From an uncultured Oscillospiraceae bacterium (GTDB lineage: Bacteria > Bacillota > Clostridia > Oscillospirales > Oscillospiraceae), in the NCBI GenBank assembly GCA_949093475.1, contig CARXAY010000080.1, positions 1 through 5,467 on the forward strand: a DNA stretch of 5,467 bases, given 5' to 3'. Within the stretch, counting starts at the first letter, position 1, and each line of letters opens with the position of its first letter. The translations under genes were made by a program, and so were the position numbers. Below, piece after piece: positions 1 to 4,923 of this stretch. The notes beneath the pieces were generated by a model. That model ran no database searches. It saw nothing but the letters and a program-made list of their open reading frames with translations, and was not told where the DNA came from.

Positions 1-1912
1 TGGCGCTGTACTGCTTCTCGATGCCCATATAGTCCAGGATGTTGGCGATCAGCGCCCCCGCCATGGGGGCGGCGATGTTGCCGCCGGAGATATACGTCCC
101 CCCCGCCGTCCAGCTTGAGCCGGGGGTGGCGGGCTTGGGGGTGTCGTAGGCCAGCAGCATGACCACCTGAGGGTCGTTGGCGGGGGCGACCCCCAAGAAG
201 GAGACGATGTAGTCGTCCTCGTTCTCGTTTGCGCCGGTCTTTTCCGACGTGCCCGTCTTGCCGCCGATGCGGTAGCCCGCCTGATAGGTGTTTTTGCCTG
301 TCCCGGTGGCGACCACCTGCTCCAAAATGTCGCGCACCGTCTCCGAGGTCTTTTCCGAGACGACCTGCCGGACTTCGTTGACCTCGTAAGTGTCCACCAC
401 GTTGCCGTCGGAATCGGTGGTGTAATCCAGCACGTGGGGAGTGAGGAGGTGTCCGCCGTTGACCACCGCGCAGGCGGCGGTGATGAGCTGGATGGGGGTG
501 ATCTTCATGGTCTGCCCAAAGGAGGCGGTGGCCAGAGAGGAGAGGCCCTCCTCGCTGGTGAAGAATTTGCGGCTCCAAATAATGCTGTTCCCCTCCCCCA
601 GCAGGTCGCTGCCGGTGGTGGTGCGAAGGCCGAAGTCCTCCATATAGTCATAGAAGCGATCCGCGCCCAGCCGCTGCCCGATGTCCATAAAGGCGGGGTT
701 GCAGGAGTTTTTCACCGCCAGCGTCAGATCCTGTCCGCCGTGGCCGGTGCGCTTGGAGCAGTGAATGTCGAAGCCGCCCACATGGGCCACGCCGTTGCAG
801 AAAAACTGGCTGTTCAGCTCCACCACGCCCTCCTCCAGCGCGGAGGCCAGCACGATGGACTTGAAGGTCGAGCCGGGCTCGTAGGTATCGTTGACGCAGC
901 GGTTGCGCCACTGCTCGTTAAGGGCCTGACTCGCCGCCTTTTGGTAGTCCTCGTCAGAGACGTTGGGGTCGTCCTTCATGGCGGCCAGCTCCTCCGCCTT
1001 GGCCGGGTCGGCGATGGCGGAAAAGTTGTTGAGGTCATAGCCCGTGTTGGACGCCATGGCCAAGATCCCCCCCGTCTTGGGGTTCATTACGATGCAGAAG
1101 CCGCCGTTTTGGATGTCGTATTTCTCAATGCCCTCCTCCAGCGCCTTTTCCGCAAAGCCCTGAATGGTGGCGTTGATGGTCAGGTGGACGTTGCGTCCGT
1201 CCTGCGCGTCGATGTAGTTTTCATATTTGGAGAGCATTTCCGTGCCTGCGCCATTCTTGGCGGTGACCACCCGCCCGCCGACCCCGGAGAGTACGTCGTC
1301 ATACACCATCTCCGCGCCGTAGCGGCCCTCGTTCTCCGCCCCCACGAAGCCGATCACATGGGAGGCCAGAGAGGAGTACGGATAGTACCGCTTGGAATCC
1401 GGCTCTAAATACACTCCGGAGGCCAGCTTGTTGTCCTTGATAAAGGTGCGGACTTTTTCCGCCTGTTCCTCCTCCATTTTGCGGGCGATGACCTCATACT
1501 GGCTCTTGGTGTTTTCCAGCCGCTTGAGGATCTTCCCCGCGTCCGCGCCGGTCAACTCGGAAAGCCCCGTGGCGATCAGGCTTTTGTCCAGCTCGTTCTC
1601 CTTGATGTCCTTGGGGGAGACCACTAAGTTCTGCACCGTGGCGGAGATGGCCAAAATATTCCCCTCGCTGTCGTAGATGGTGCCCCGGTCGGCGGAGACC
1701 GCCATATCTCTGGTTTGCTGGCGGGCGGCCTTTTCCTGAAGCTCCTCGTGCTGGACGATCTGCAGGTCATAGAGCTTCCCCATCAAGGGGAGAAAGGCCA
1801 CCACACCGAACAGCACCATCAGAAGGATGGAGCGGCGGAGGATGCGCTGCTTCTTGTGGCGGTCATCCCCGGTATGCGGTTGCTCAGCGCTGCGCGGTCT
1901 GTTGTCGGCCAC
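1..1912 (-). CDS. spoVD: SpoVD-type class B penicillin-binding protein (transpeptidase), C-terminus cut by window edge
   Basis: Membrane-anchored D,D-transpeptidase that cross-links peptidoglycan during septum or spore-cortex synthesis. 637 codons are visible, with no stop before position 1. A short basic cytoplasmic tail (HKKQRILRR) precedes one membrane segment at residues ~29-46. The PBP dimerisation domain follows, with RGTIYD at 76-81. The transpeptidase domain has all three active-site motifs: STFK with nucleophile Ser348 and Lys351 (in YEPGSTFK), SCN at 403-405, and KTG at 552-554 (GGKTGTSEK). The HCSKRTGHGG and NSCNP stretches resemble Bacillus SpoVD more than PBP2B. A PASTA domain, if present, would lie beyond the edge. 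The GTG start at 1912 is chosen because AAGGGGGG sits 6 nt upstream and an in-frame TAA (1927-1925) blocks any earlier start. The gene is last of the visible mraZ-rsmH-ftsL series, after a 109-bp gap. It could instead be the division PBP (FtsI role), because Clostridia do not always separate the two. Confidence 0.93.
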   Translation of the reverse strand, partial: MADNRPRSAEQPHTGDDRHKKQRILRRSILLMVLFGVVAFLPLMGKLYDLQIVQHEELQEKAARQQTRDMAVSADRGTIYDSEGNILAISATVQNLVVSPKDIKENELDKSLIATGLSELTGADAGKILKRLENTKSQYEVIARKMEEEQAEKVRTFIKDNKLASGVYLEPDSKRYYPYSSLASHVIGFVGAENEGRYGAEMVYDDVLSGVGGRVVTAKNGAGTEMLSKYENYIDAQDGRNVHLTINATIQGFAEKALEEGIEKYDIQNGGFCIVMNPKTGGILAMASNTGYDLNNFSAIADPAKAEELAAMKDDPNVSDEDYQKAASQALNEQWRNRCVNDTYEPGSTFKSIVLASALEEGVVELNSQFFCNGVAHVGGFDIHCSKRTGHGGQDLTLAVKNSCNPAFMDIGQRLGADRFYDYMEDFGLRTTTGSDLLGEGNSIIWSRKFFTSEEGLSSLATASFGQTMKITPIQLITAACAVVNGGHLLTPHVLDYTTDSDGNVVDTYEVNEVRQVVSEKTSETVRDILEQVVATGTGKNTYQAGYRIGGKTGTSEKTGANENEDDYIVSFLGVAPANDPQVVMLLAYDTPKPATPGSSWTAGGTYISGGNIAAPMAGALIANILDYMGIEKQYSA

Positions 1913-1920
1913 AGGAAGCC

Positions 1921-1943
1921 CCCCTTACAAAGTCAAAAAGGGG
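1921..1943 (-). promoter_or_regulatory. Shine-Dalgarno of spoVD with possible sequestering hairpin
   Basis: The ribosome site AAGGGGGG (1926-1919) lies 6 nt before the GTG start. CCCCUU at 1943-1938 is exactly complementary to AAGGGG at 1926-1921, giving a 6-bp stem with an 11-nt loop that would hide the site. The same CCCCUU is the 3' foot of the upstream terminator-like stem, so the two folds exclude each other. Pairing is read directly from the sequence; a regulatory role is inference. Confidence 0.4.
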
Positions 1944-1978
1944 ATGCAAGAAAATGTCGTTTCTTGCGTCCCCTTCAT
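1925..1978 (-). other. Possible 17-codon leader ORF overlapping the terminator hairpin
   Basis: An ATG at 1978 opens a 17-residue frame (MKGTQETTFSCIPFLTL) ending at TAA 1927-1925. It spans the whole hairpin stem, and its stop overlaps the spoVD ribosome site 12 nt before the GTG. A GAGGG lies upstream but only 2 nt from the ATG, too close for efficient initiation. I do not recognise the peptide and it has no run of repeated codons as in amino-acid attenuators. It may be chance; it is listed because its position would allow ribosomes to open the hairpin and reinitiate. Confidence 0.15.
1935..1975 (-). terminator. Terminator-like hairpin in the ftsL-spoVD gap
   Basis: On the minus-strand transcript, arms 1975-1960 and 1953-1938 form a 16-bp stem (14 bp without the two A-U end pairs) with a 6-nt loop at 1959-1954. 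The base is GGGG/CCCC, and five U residues (1939-1935) end the structure, followed by GACUUU. There is one C-A mismatch (1968/1945). Read as plus-strand RNA that pair becomes a G-U wobble, but the plus-strand tail is not a clean U run. The hairpin begins 46 nt after the ftsL stop and ends just before the spoVD ribosome site. It could be an intrinsic terminator, a partial attenuator or an RNA-processing/stability element. No convincing promoter is visible between it and spoVD, so some read-through is expected. Confidence 0.6.
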
Positions 1979-2021
1979 TTCCCTCTTTGAACGCGTTGTC
2001 TCTGGCCAGTGTATGGCCCGC

Positions 2022-2558
2022 TCAACGGAAAAATGCCCCGATGTTCGCCACTGCCTCTGTGAAACTGCCCCACAGCTCCCCCAGCGGGTTGGCCTTCGGC
2101 TCGTCATAGAGCTTCGCGCTGTCCGGCTCGGACAGATCCAAGCTCACGATCTGGCCCGCGCCGGGCTGCACCATTTTCCCCGTGGCGGTCATCTGCTCCT
2201 CCACGGTCTTGAGGTCAAAAGCCAGCTCGTACTGGGTCATCAGGTCGGTGTGCTCGGTGGCCAGCGCGTCCGCCTCCCGGCGCAGACGCACGATCTGGTT
2301 GGCGGAGTCGGTGAGCTGGACATAACTCATCAAGATCAGCACCGCCAGCACCGCCACGGCCAGAAAGCCGATGACCGCCGTGGGAGCAACGTAGCCCGCC
2401 GCGCGCACACGCACCCGCTCGCGGCCCACCACCCGTTCCCGGGGGCGGATGAGGGGTTCGGCGCGGCCTTCTCCCTCCCGTTCGGGGGCGTAGGCCGGGT
2501 CATAGGCCACATTGCCGTAAACGCGGTAATCATGCCGTTTGGTCGCCGCTGTCGCCAT
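2022..2558 (-). CDS. ftsL: FtsL-like cell division membrane protein
   Basis: Predicted bitopic division protein of 178 residues that would join the FtsL/DivIC/FtsQ-type complex activating septal peptidoglycan synthesis. A long, charged, Arg/Glu-rich cytoplasmic tail covers residues 1-55 (RERVVGRERVRVR just before the membrane). One hydrophobic helix follows at ~56-79 (AVIGFLAVAVLAVLILMSYV), then a heptad-like coiled-coil stretch at ~81-125 on the outer side. QPGAGQIVSLDL at 131-142 resembles the post-coil segment of FtsL/DivIC proteins. The C-terminus ends in an amphipathic stretch (ELWGSFTEAVANIGAFFR). The ATG start has AAGGAGAG 7 nt upstream. It begins 33 bp after rsmH, the standard ftsL position in Bacillota. 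FtsL sequences diverge strongly, so the name rests on gene order plus topology; a generic septum formation initiator/DivIC label would also fit. Confidence 0.85.
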   Translation of the reverse strand: MATAATKRHDYRVYGNVAYDPAYAPEREGEGRAEPLIRPRERVVGRERVRVRAAGYVAPTAVIGFLAVAVLAVLILMSYVQLTDSANQIVRLRREADALATEHTDLMTQYELAFDLKTVEEQMTATGKMVQPGAGQIVSLDLSEPDSAKLYDEPKANPLGELWGSFTEAVANIGAFFR

Positions 2559-2591
2559 AGCTGCTCTCTCCTTTTTCTTCCGTAGGTTCGT

Positions 2592-3527
2592 TTATACCTT
2601 CTCCGCCACCCGCAGCTTCGCGCTGCGGGCGCGGGGGTTTGCGTTCACTTCTTCCGCGCCGGGAAGGATGGGCTTGCGGGTGATGAGCTTCGCCTTGGGC
2701 TTCTTACCGCAGACGCACACCGGGAAATCCGGCGGGCAGGTACACCCCTTTGCCCAGCTCTGCATGGCCGCCTTCACCGGGCGATCCTCCAGCGAGTGGA
2801 AGGTGATGACCGCCAGCCGTCCGCCGGGGTTGAGCCGCTCCAGCGCCTGCTCCAGCATTCGGGGGATCGCCGCCAGCTCGTCGTTGACGGCGATGCGGAT
2901 GGCCTGAAAGCTCCGCTTGGCGGGGTGCTGCTTCTCCCGCAGGGCCGCGGCGGGCATGGCCGAGCGAATGAGGTCAGAAAGCTCCAGCGTGGTCTCAATG
3001 GGCCGCTCCTCCCGCCGTTTGACCACCTTGGCGGCAATCTGGGCGGCGTAGCGTTCCTCGCCGTAGTCCCGGAGGATGCGCTTCAGCTCTTCCTGAGGCC
3101 ACTCGTTCACAATATCGCGGGCCGTCAGGGGCGCAGAGGTGTCCATTCGCATATCGAGAGGGGCGTCCTTTAGATAGGAAAAGCCCCGTGTCTCGTCGTC
3201 CAGTTGGGGGGAGGAGACCCCCAGATCAAAGAGCAGGCCGTCCACCTTGTCCACCCCGGCGCTGTCCAGCAAAGGGCCGAGGTCGGCGAAGTTGCCGTGG
3301 AGCAGCGTCACCTTGTCCATCAGCGGCCCAAGCCGTTCCGGCGCGGCCGCCAGCGCAGCGGCGTCCCGGTCGATGGCGATGAGCCGCCCGGTGGTGAGCT
3401 GTTTTGCGATCTCCCGGCTGTGCCCTGCGCGGCCCAAGGTGCCGTCCACATACACGCCCTCCGGCTTGACCGCCAGCGCGGCCACCGCCTCGCGGAGCAA
3501 AACGCTGACGTGTGCAAACTCCCCCAT
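2592..3527 (-). CDS. rsmH: 16S rRNA (cytosine(1402)-N(4))-methyltransferase RsmH
   Basis: Cytoplasmic SAM-dependent enzyme (formerly MraW) that N4-methylates C1402 in the decoding centre of 16S rRNA. It is 311 residues, normal for the family. Family signatures appear in order: HVSVLLREAV (6-15); SAM-binding DGTLGRAGHS (28-37) and AIDRD (51-55); DLGVSSPQLD (101-110); RGFSY (114-118); DMRMD (125-129); QAIRIAVNDEL (208-218); ITFHSLEDR (241-249); and the C-terminal NPRARSAKLR. Residues 262-273 carry a CTC...CVC four-cysteine cluster, common in Gram-positive members. The start is ATG 3527: the family N-terminus MGEFAHVSVL begins there, and the longer in-frame extension is out-of-frame mraZ sequence. 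The start overlaps the mraZ stop as TGATG, with GGAGG 13 nt upstream inside mraZ, so translation is probably coupled to mraZ. Confidence 0.97.
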   Translation of the reverse strand: MGEFAHVSVLLREAVAALAVKPEGVYVDGTLGRAGHSREIAKQLTTGRLIAIDRDAAALAAAPERLGPLMDKVTLLHGNFADLGPLLDSAGVDKVDGLLFDLGVSSPQLDDETRGFSYLKDAPLDMRMDTSAPLTARDIVNEWPQEELKRILRDYGEERYAAQIAAKVVKRREERPIETTLELSDLIRSAMPAAALREKQHPAKRSFQAIRIAVNDELAAIPRMLEQALERLNPGGRLAVITFHSLEDRPVKAAMQSWAKGCTCPPDFPVCVCGKKPKAKLITRKPILPGAEEVNANPRARSAKLRVAEKV

Positions 3528-3949
3528 CAGTAGTCCATGTCCTCCATGAGCTGGGCCATGCGCTCCGGGGTCATCTCCTCGTCGCTGGCGTTCCATGTCT
3601 CCGCGTCCCAGATCTCCGCGCGGTTGTGGACGCCGATGATGGCCACGTCCTTGGAGATGCCCGCGTAGGTTTTCAGCCGGGCGGGAACGGTGATGCGCCC
3701 TTGGGAATCGGGGCGGCATTTTACCGCGTTGGCAAACAGCGGGCGCATTTTGCGGCTCTGGCTGATGGGCAGGGCGGCGAACTTTTCGGTGAACACCTGC
3801 CAGCTGCTCTCCGGATAAAGGGCGAGACAGCGGTCGATGCCCATGGTGAGGTAACACTCCCCGCCAAGGTCATCTTGGAGCTTTGCGGGGAGCATGAGAC
3901 GATCCTTGGCGTCCAAGGCGCGGGTATAGGTGCCGGTGATGCTGCCCAA
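3527..3949 (-). CDS. mraZ: Transcriptional regulator MraZ
   Basis: DNA-binding regulator of the dcw cluster; MraZ forms ring-shaped oligomers that bind short direct repeats in its own promoter. With a TTG start at 3949 it is 140 residues, near the usual 143. It contains two SpoVT/AbrB-type half-domains: GTYTRALDAKDRLMLPAKL (6-24) with the D-x-K-x-R signature, and DSQGRITVPARLKTYAG (81-97) with its DxxGR counterpart. DVAIIGVHNRAEIW (101-114) is the typical C-terminal strand. TTG is preferred because AGGAAGTGA, close to the anti-SD complement, lies 5 nt upstream and because other MraZ proteins start a few residues before the GxY motif. Alternatives are GTG 3958 and ATG 3979 (150 residues); the latter has no good ribosome site and falls beside possible MraZ boxes. 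First gene of the operon; its stop overlaps the rsmH start. Confidence 0.93.
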   Translation of the reverse strand: MGSITGTYTRALDAKDRLMLPAKLQDDLGGECYLTMGIDRCLALYPESSWQVFTEKFAALPISQSRKMRPLFANAVKCRPDSQGRITVPARLKTYAGISKDVAIIGVHNRAEIWDAETWNASDEEMTPERMAQLMEDMDY

Positions 3950-3994
3950 GGGTCTCACTTCCTCTCCACTTTTCTCCATTAGGGTATATGAATC

Positions 3995-4014
3995 CCCCAC
4001 TTTGTCCCACCTTG
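3995..4014 (-). promoter_or_regulatory. Tandem MraZ-box-like direct repeats
   Basis: Two adjacent 10-bp repeats, CAAGGTGGGA (4014-4005) and CAAAGTGGGG (4004-3995), lie just downstream of the mraZ -10. Known MraZ sites are TGGGN repeats with 5-nt spacers (10-bp period) in E. coli and AAAGTG-type repeats in Mycoplasma; these match both. A further GTGGGGG in the promoter spacer (TGGG from 4039) is 30 bp, three helical turns, from the first repeat. Weaker TGGA copies start at 3978 and 3968. They probably mediate autoregulation by MraZ. Confidence 0.65.
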
Positions 4015-4021
4015 CACCCTT

Positions 4022-4050
4022 AGTATACTTCCTCCCCCACAAAAATGCAA
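4022..4050 (-). promoter_or_regulatory. Sigma-A-type promoter of the mraZ operon
   Basis: The -35 TTGCAT (4050-4045) and the -10 TATACT (4027-4022; 5 of 6 consensus) are separated by exactly 17 bp. Transcription should start near 4015, giving a leader of ~65 nt to the TTG start of mraZ. The site sits immediately before the MraZ-box repeats, so bound MraZ could block initiation or early elongation. Confidence 0.75.
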
Positions 4051-4080
4051 GCCCCTTTTTTAAGTTTTTCTTAGGATTTT
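4051..4080 (-). promoter_or_regulatory. A-tract UP-element-like sequence upstream of the mraZ promoter
   Basis: On the minus strand, AAAA, AAAAA and AAAAAA tracts occur at roughly 10-bp intervals just above the -35, in a stretch much richer in A/T than the surrounding GC-rich DNA. This fits an RNA polymerase alpha-subunit UP element or intrinsic curvature that would strengthen the promoter. No stable stem precedes the plus-strand T runs, so I do not call it a terminator. Confidence 0.4.
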
Positions 4081-4101
4081 CAGGCTTTGGCCGAGTTTTC
4101 A

Positions 4102-4138
4102 ATATCTTGTGTCCAAAATTTCACAAGCCACAAGATAT
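4102..4138. repeat. Perfect 10-bp inverted repeat between the divergent promoters (candidate operator)
   Basis: ATATCTTGTG (4102-4111) is perfectly mirrored by CACAAGATAT (4129-4138) across a 17-nt spacer. The spacer holds an extra CACAAG (4122-4127), so CTTGTG can pair with either copy, and CACAAG is directly repeated with a 7-bp step. It lies 24 bp above the -35 of the plus-strand promoter and 51 bp above the -35 of the mraZ promoter, outside both predicted transcripts. That favours a DNA-binding site over an RNA hairpin. The binding protein is unknown; the adjacent response regulator is one candidate, although OmpR-family sites are more often direct repeats. Confidence 0.45.
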
Positions 4139-4162
4139 AGTCCCTCTCCCTGTCTCCTCCCC

Positions 4163-4191
4163 TTGCAAGCCGGTTGCATTCGTGCTATACT
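4163..4191 (+). promoter_or_regulatory. Extended -10 promoter of the two-component operon
   Basis: The -35 TTGCAA (4163-4168) and the -10 TATACT (4186-4191) are spaced by 17 bp, with an extended -10 TGC directly before the hexamer. The start should fall near 4198-4200, leaving a leader of ~28 nt with the ribosome site. The -10 hexamer is identical to that of the divergent mraZ promoter, and the -35 differs from it by one base. Confidence 0.7.
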
Positions 4192-4227
4192 GGCCCTCGA
4201 CAGTTTTGCTTCGGGAGGCGAAAGGCC

Positions 4228-4923
4228 ATGTTTCACATTTTGATCTGCGACGACGACGCGGACATCCGCGCGGCCCTTCGCATCTATCTGGAAAGCGAGG
4301 GGTATGCCGTCAGCGAGGCCGCCGACGGGGAGGAGTGCCTGTCACAAGCGGAGCAAGACCCGCCCGATCTGGCCCTGCTGGACGTGATGATGCCTAAGCT
4401 GGACGGCATCCGCACCATCTCCCGCCTGCGGCAAAAGCACAACTTCCCCATCATCCTCCTCACCGCAAAGAGCGAGGACGCGGACAAGATCTTAGGGCTC
4501 AACATCGGCGCGGACGACTATATTACCAAGCCCTTCAACCCCATTGAGGTACTGGCCCGGGTCAAGAGCCAGCTGCGGCGTTTCACCACCTTGGGCGGCC
4601 GCGGGCCGGAGGACGCGGAGCGTTTGCGTACCGGCGGCCTGACGCTGGACGACAAGGCCAAAACCGTCACCGTAGACGGCGAGGGGGTCACCCTCACCCC
4701 CATTGAATTTCACATTCTCAAGCTCCTTATGTCCCACCCCGGGCAGGTGTTTTCCGCGGCGCACATCTATGAGGCCGTATGGCAAAACGAAGCCATCGGC
4801 AGCGAGGGCACAGTGGCCGTCCACATCCGCCACCTAAGGGAGAAGATCGAGATCGACCCGGCCAACCCCCGTTATATTAAGGTGGTGTGGGGGCTGGGGT
4901 ATAAAATGGAGGAAAAGCCATGA
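4228..4923 (+). CDS. OmpR/PhoB-family response regulator, VanR-like
   Basis: DNA-binding response regulator of 231 residues, normal for the family. The receiver domain covers ~1-118: acidic pocket Asp8/Asp9 in ILICDDD, phospho-acceptor Asp52 in LALLDVMMP, switch Thr79 in IILLTAKSE, and Lys101 in GADDYITKPF. A short linker (120-130) leads to an OmpR-type winged-helix domain at ~131-227 (LTPIEFHILKLLMSHPGQVFS, then GTVAVHIRHLREKIE and the wing YIKVVWGLGYKME). The receiver's C-terminal half resembles VanR (IGADDYITKPF, ARVKSQLRR), but nothing shows it controls glycopeptide resistance. The ATG at 4228 is chosen because GGGAGG lies 9 nt upstream and the receiver fold begins there; an in-frame ATG at 4174 lies upstream of the likely transcription start. 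Its stop overlaps the sensor gene by ATGA, so the two should be co-translated. All residues needed for phosphorylation are present. Confidence 0.95.
   Translation: MFHILICDDDADIRAALRIYLESEGYAVSEAADGEECLSQAEQDPPDLALLDVMMPKLDGIRTISRLRQKHNFPIILLTAKSEDADKILGLNIGADDYITKPFNPIEVLARVKSQLRRFTTLGGRGPEDAERLRTGGLTLDDKAKTVTVDGEGVTLTPIEFHILKLLMSHPGQVFSAAHIYEAVWQNEAIGSEGTVAVHIRHLREKIEIDPANPRYIKVVWGLGYKMEEKP

Noticed and set aside
434..1408. 324-residue open frame on the plus strand inside spoVD
   Set aside because: It lies antisense to a clear transpeptidase gene with all active-site motifs. The translation is Gly/Val/Ala/His-rich with no recognisable domain, typical of shadow frames in GC-rich DNA.
2004..2018. 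GGCCA-N5-TGGCC inverted repeat just after the ftsL stop
   Set aside because: Only a 5-bp stem with no U run; easily chance in GC-rich sequence.
3528..3857. 110-residue N-terminal extension of the rsmH frame
   Set aside because: It overlaps mraZ in another frame, is Arg/Pro/His-rich and matches no RsmH N-terminus; the family start MGEFAHVSVL is at 3527.
4045..4075. T-rich runs on the plus strand as a terminator
   Set aside because: No complementary GC stem precedes them and no gene on that strand ends there; read on the minus strand they are A-tracts above the mraZ promoter.
3950..4102. Long form of MraZ starting at ATG 4102
   Set aside because: The added 51 residues are not MraZ-like and the start lies upstream of the predicted promoter (4050-4022).
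4175..4191. TTGCAT (4174-4179) as the -35 of the two-component promoter
   Set aside because: It is only 6 bp from TATACT; the TTGCAA at 4163 gives the proper 17-bp spacing.
4174..4227. 18-residue N-terminal extension of the response regulator
   Set aside because: It would begin inside the predicted promoter, between the -35 and -10; the receiver fold and GGGAGG ribosome site support ATG 4228.
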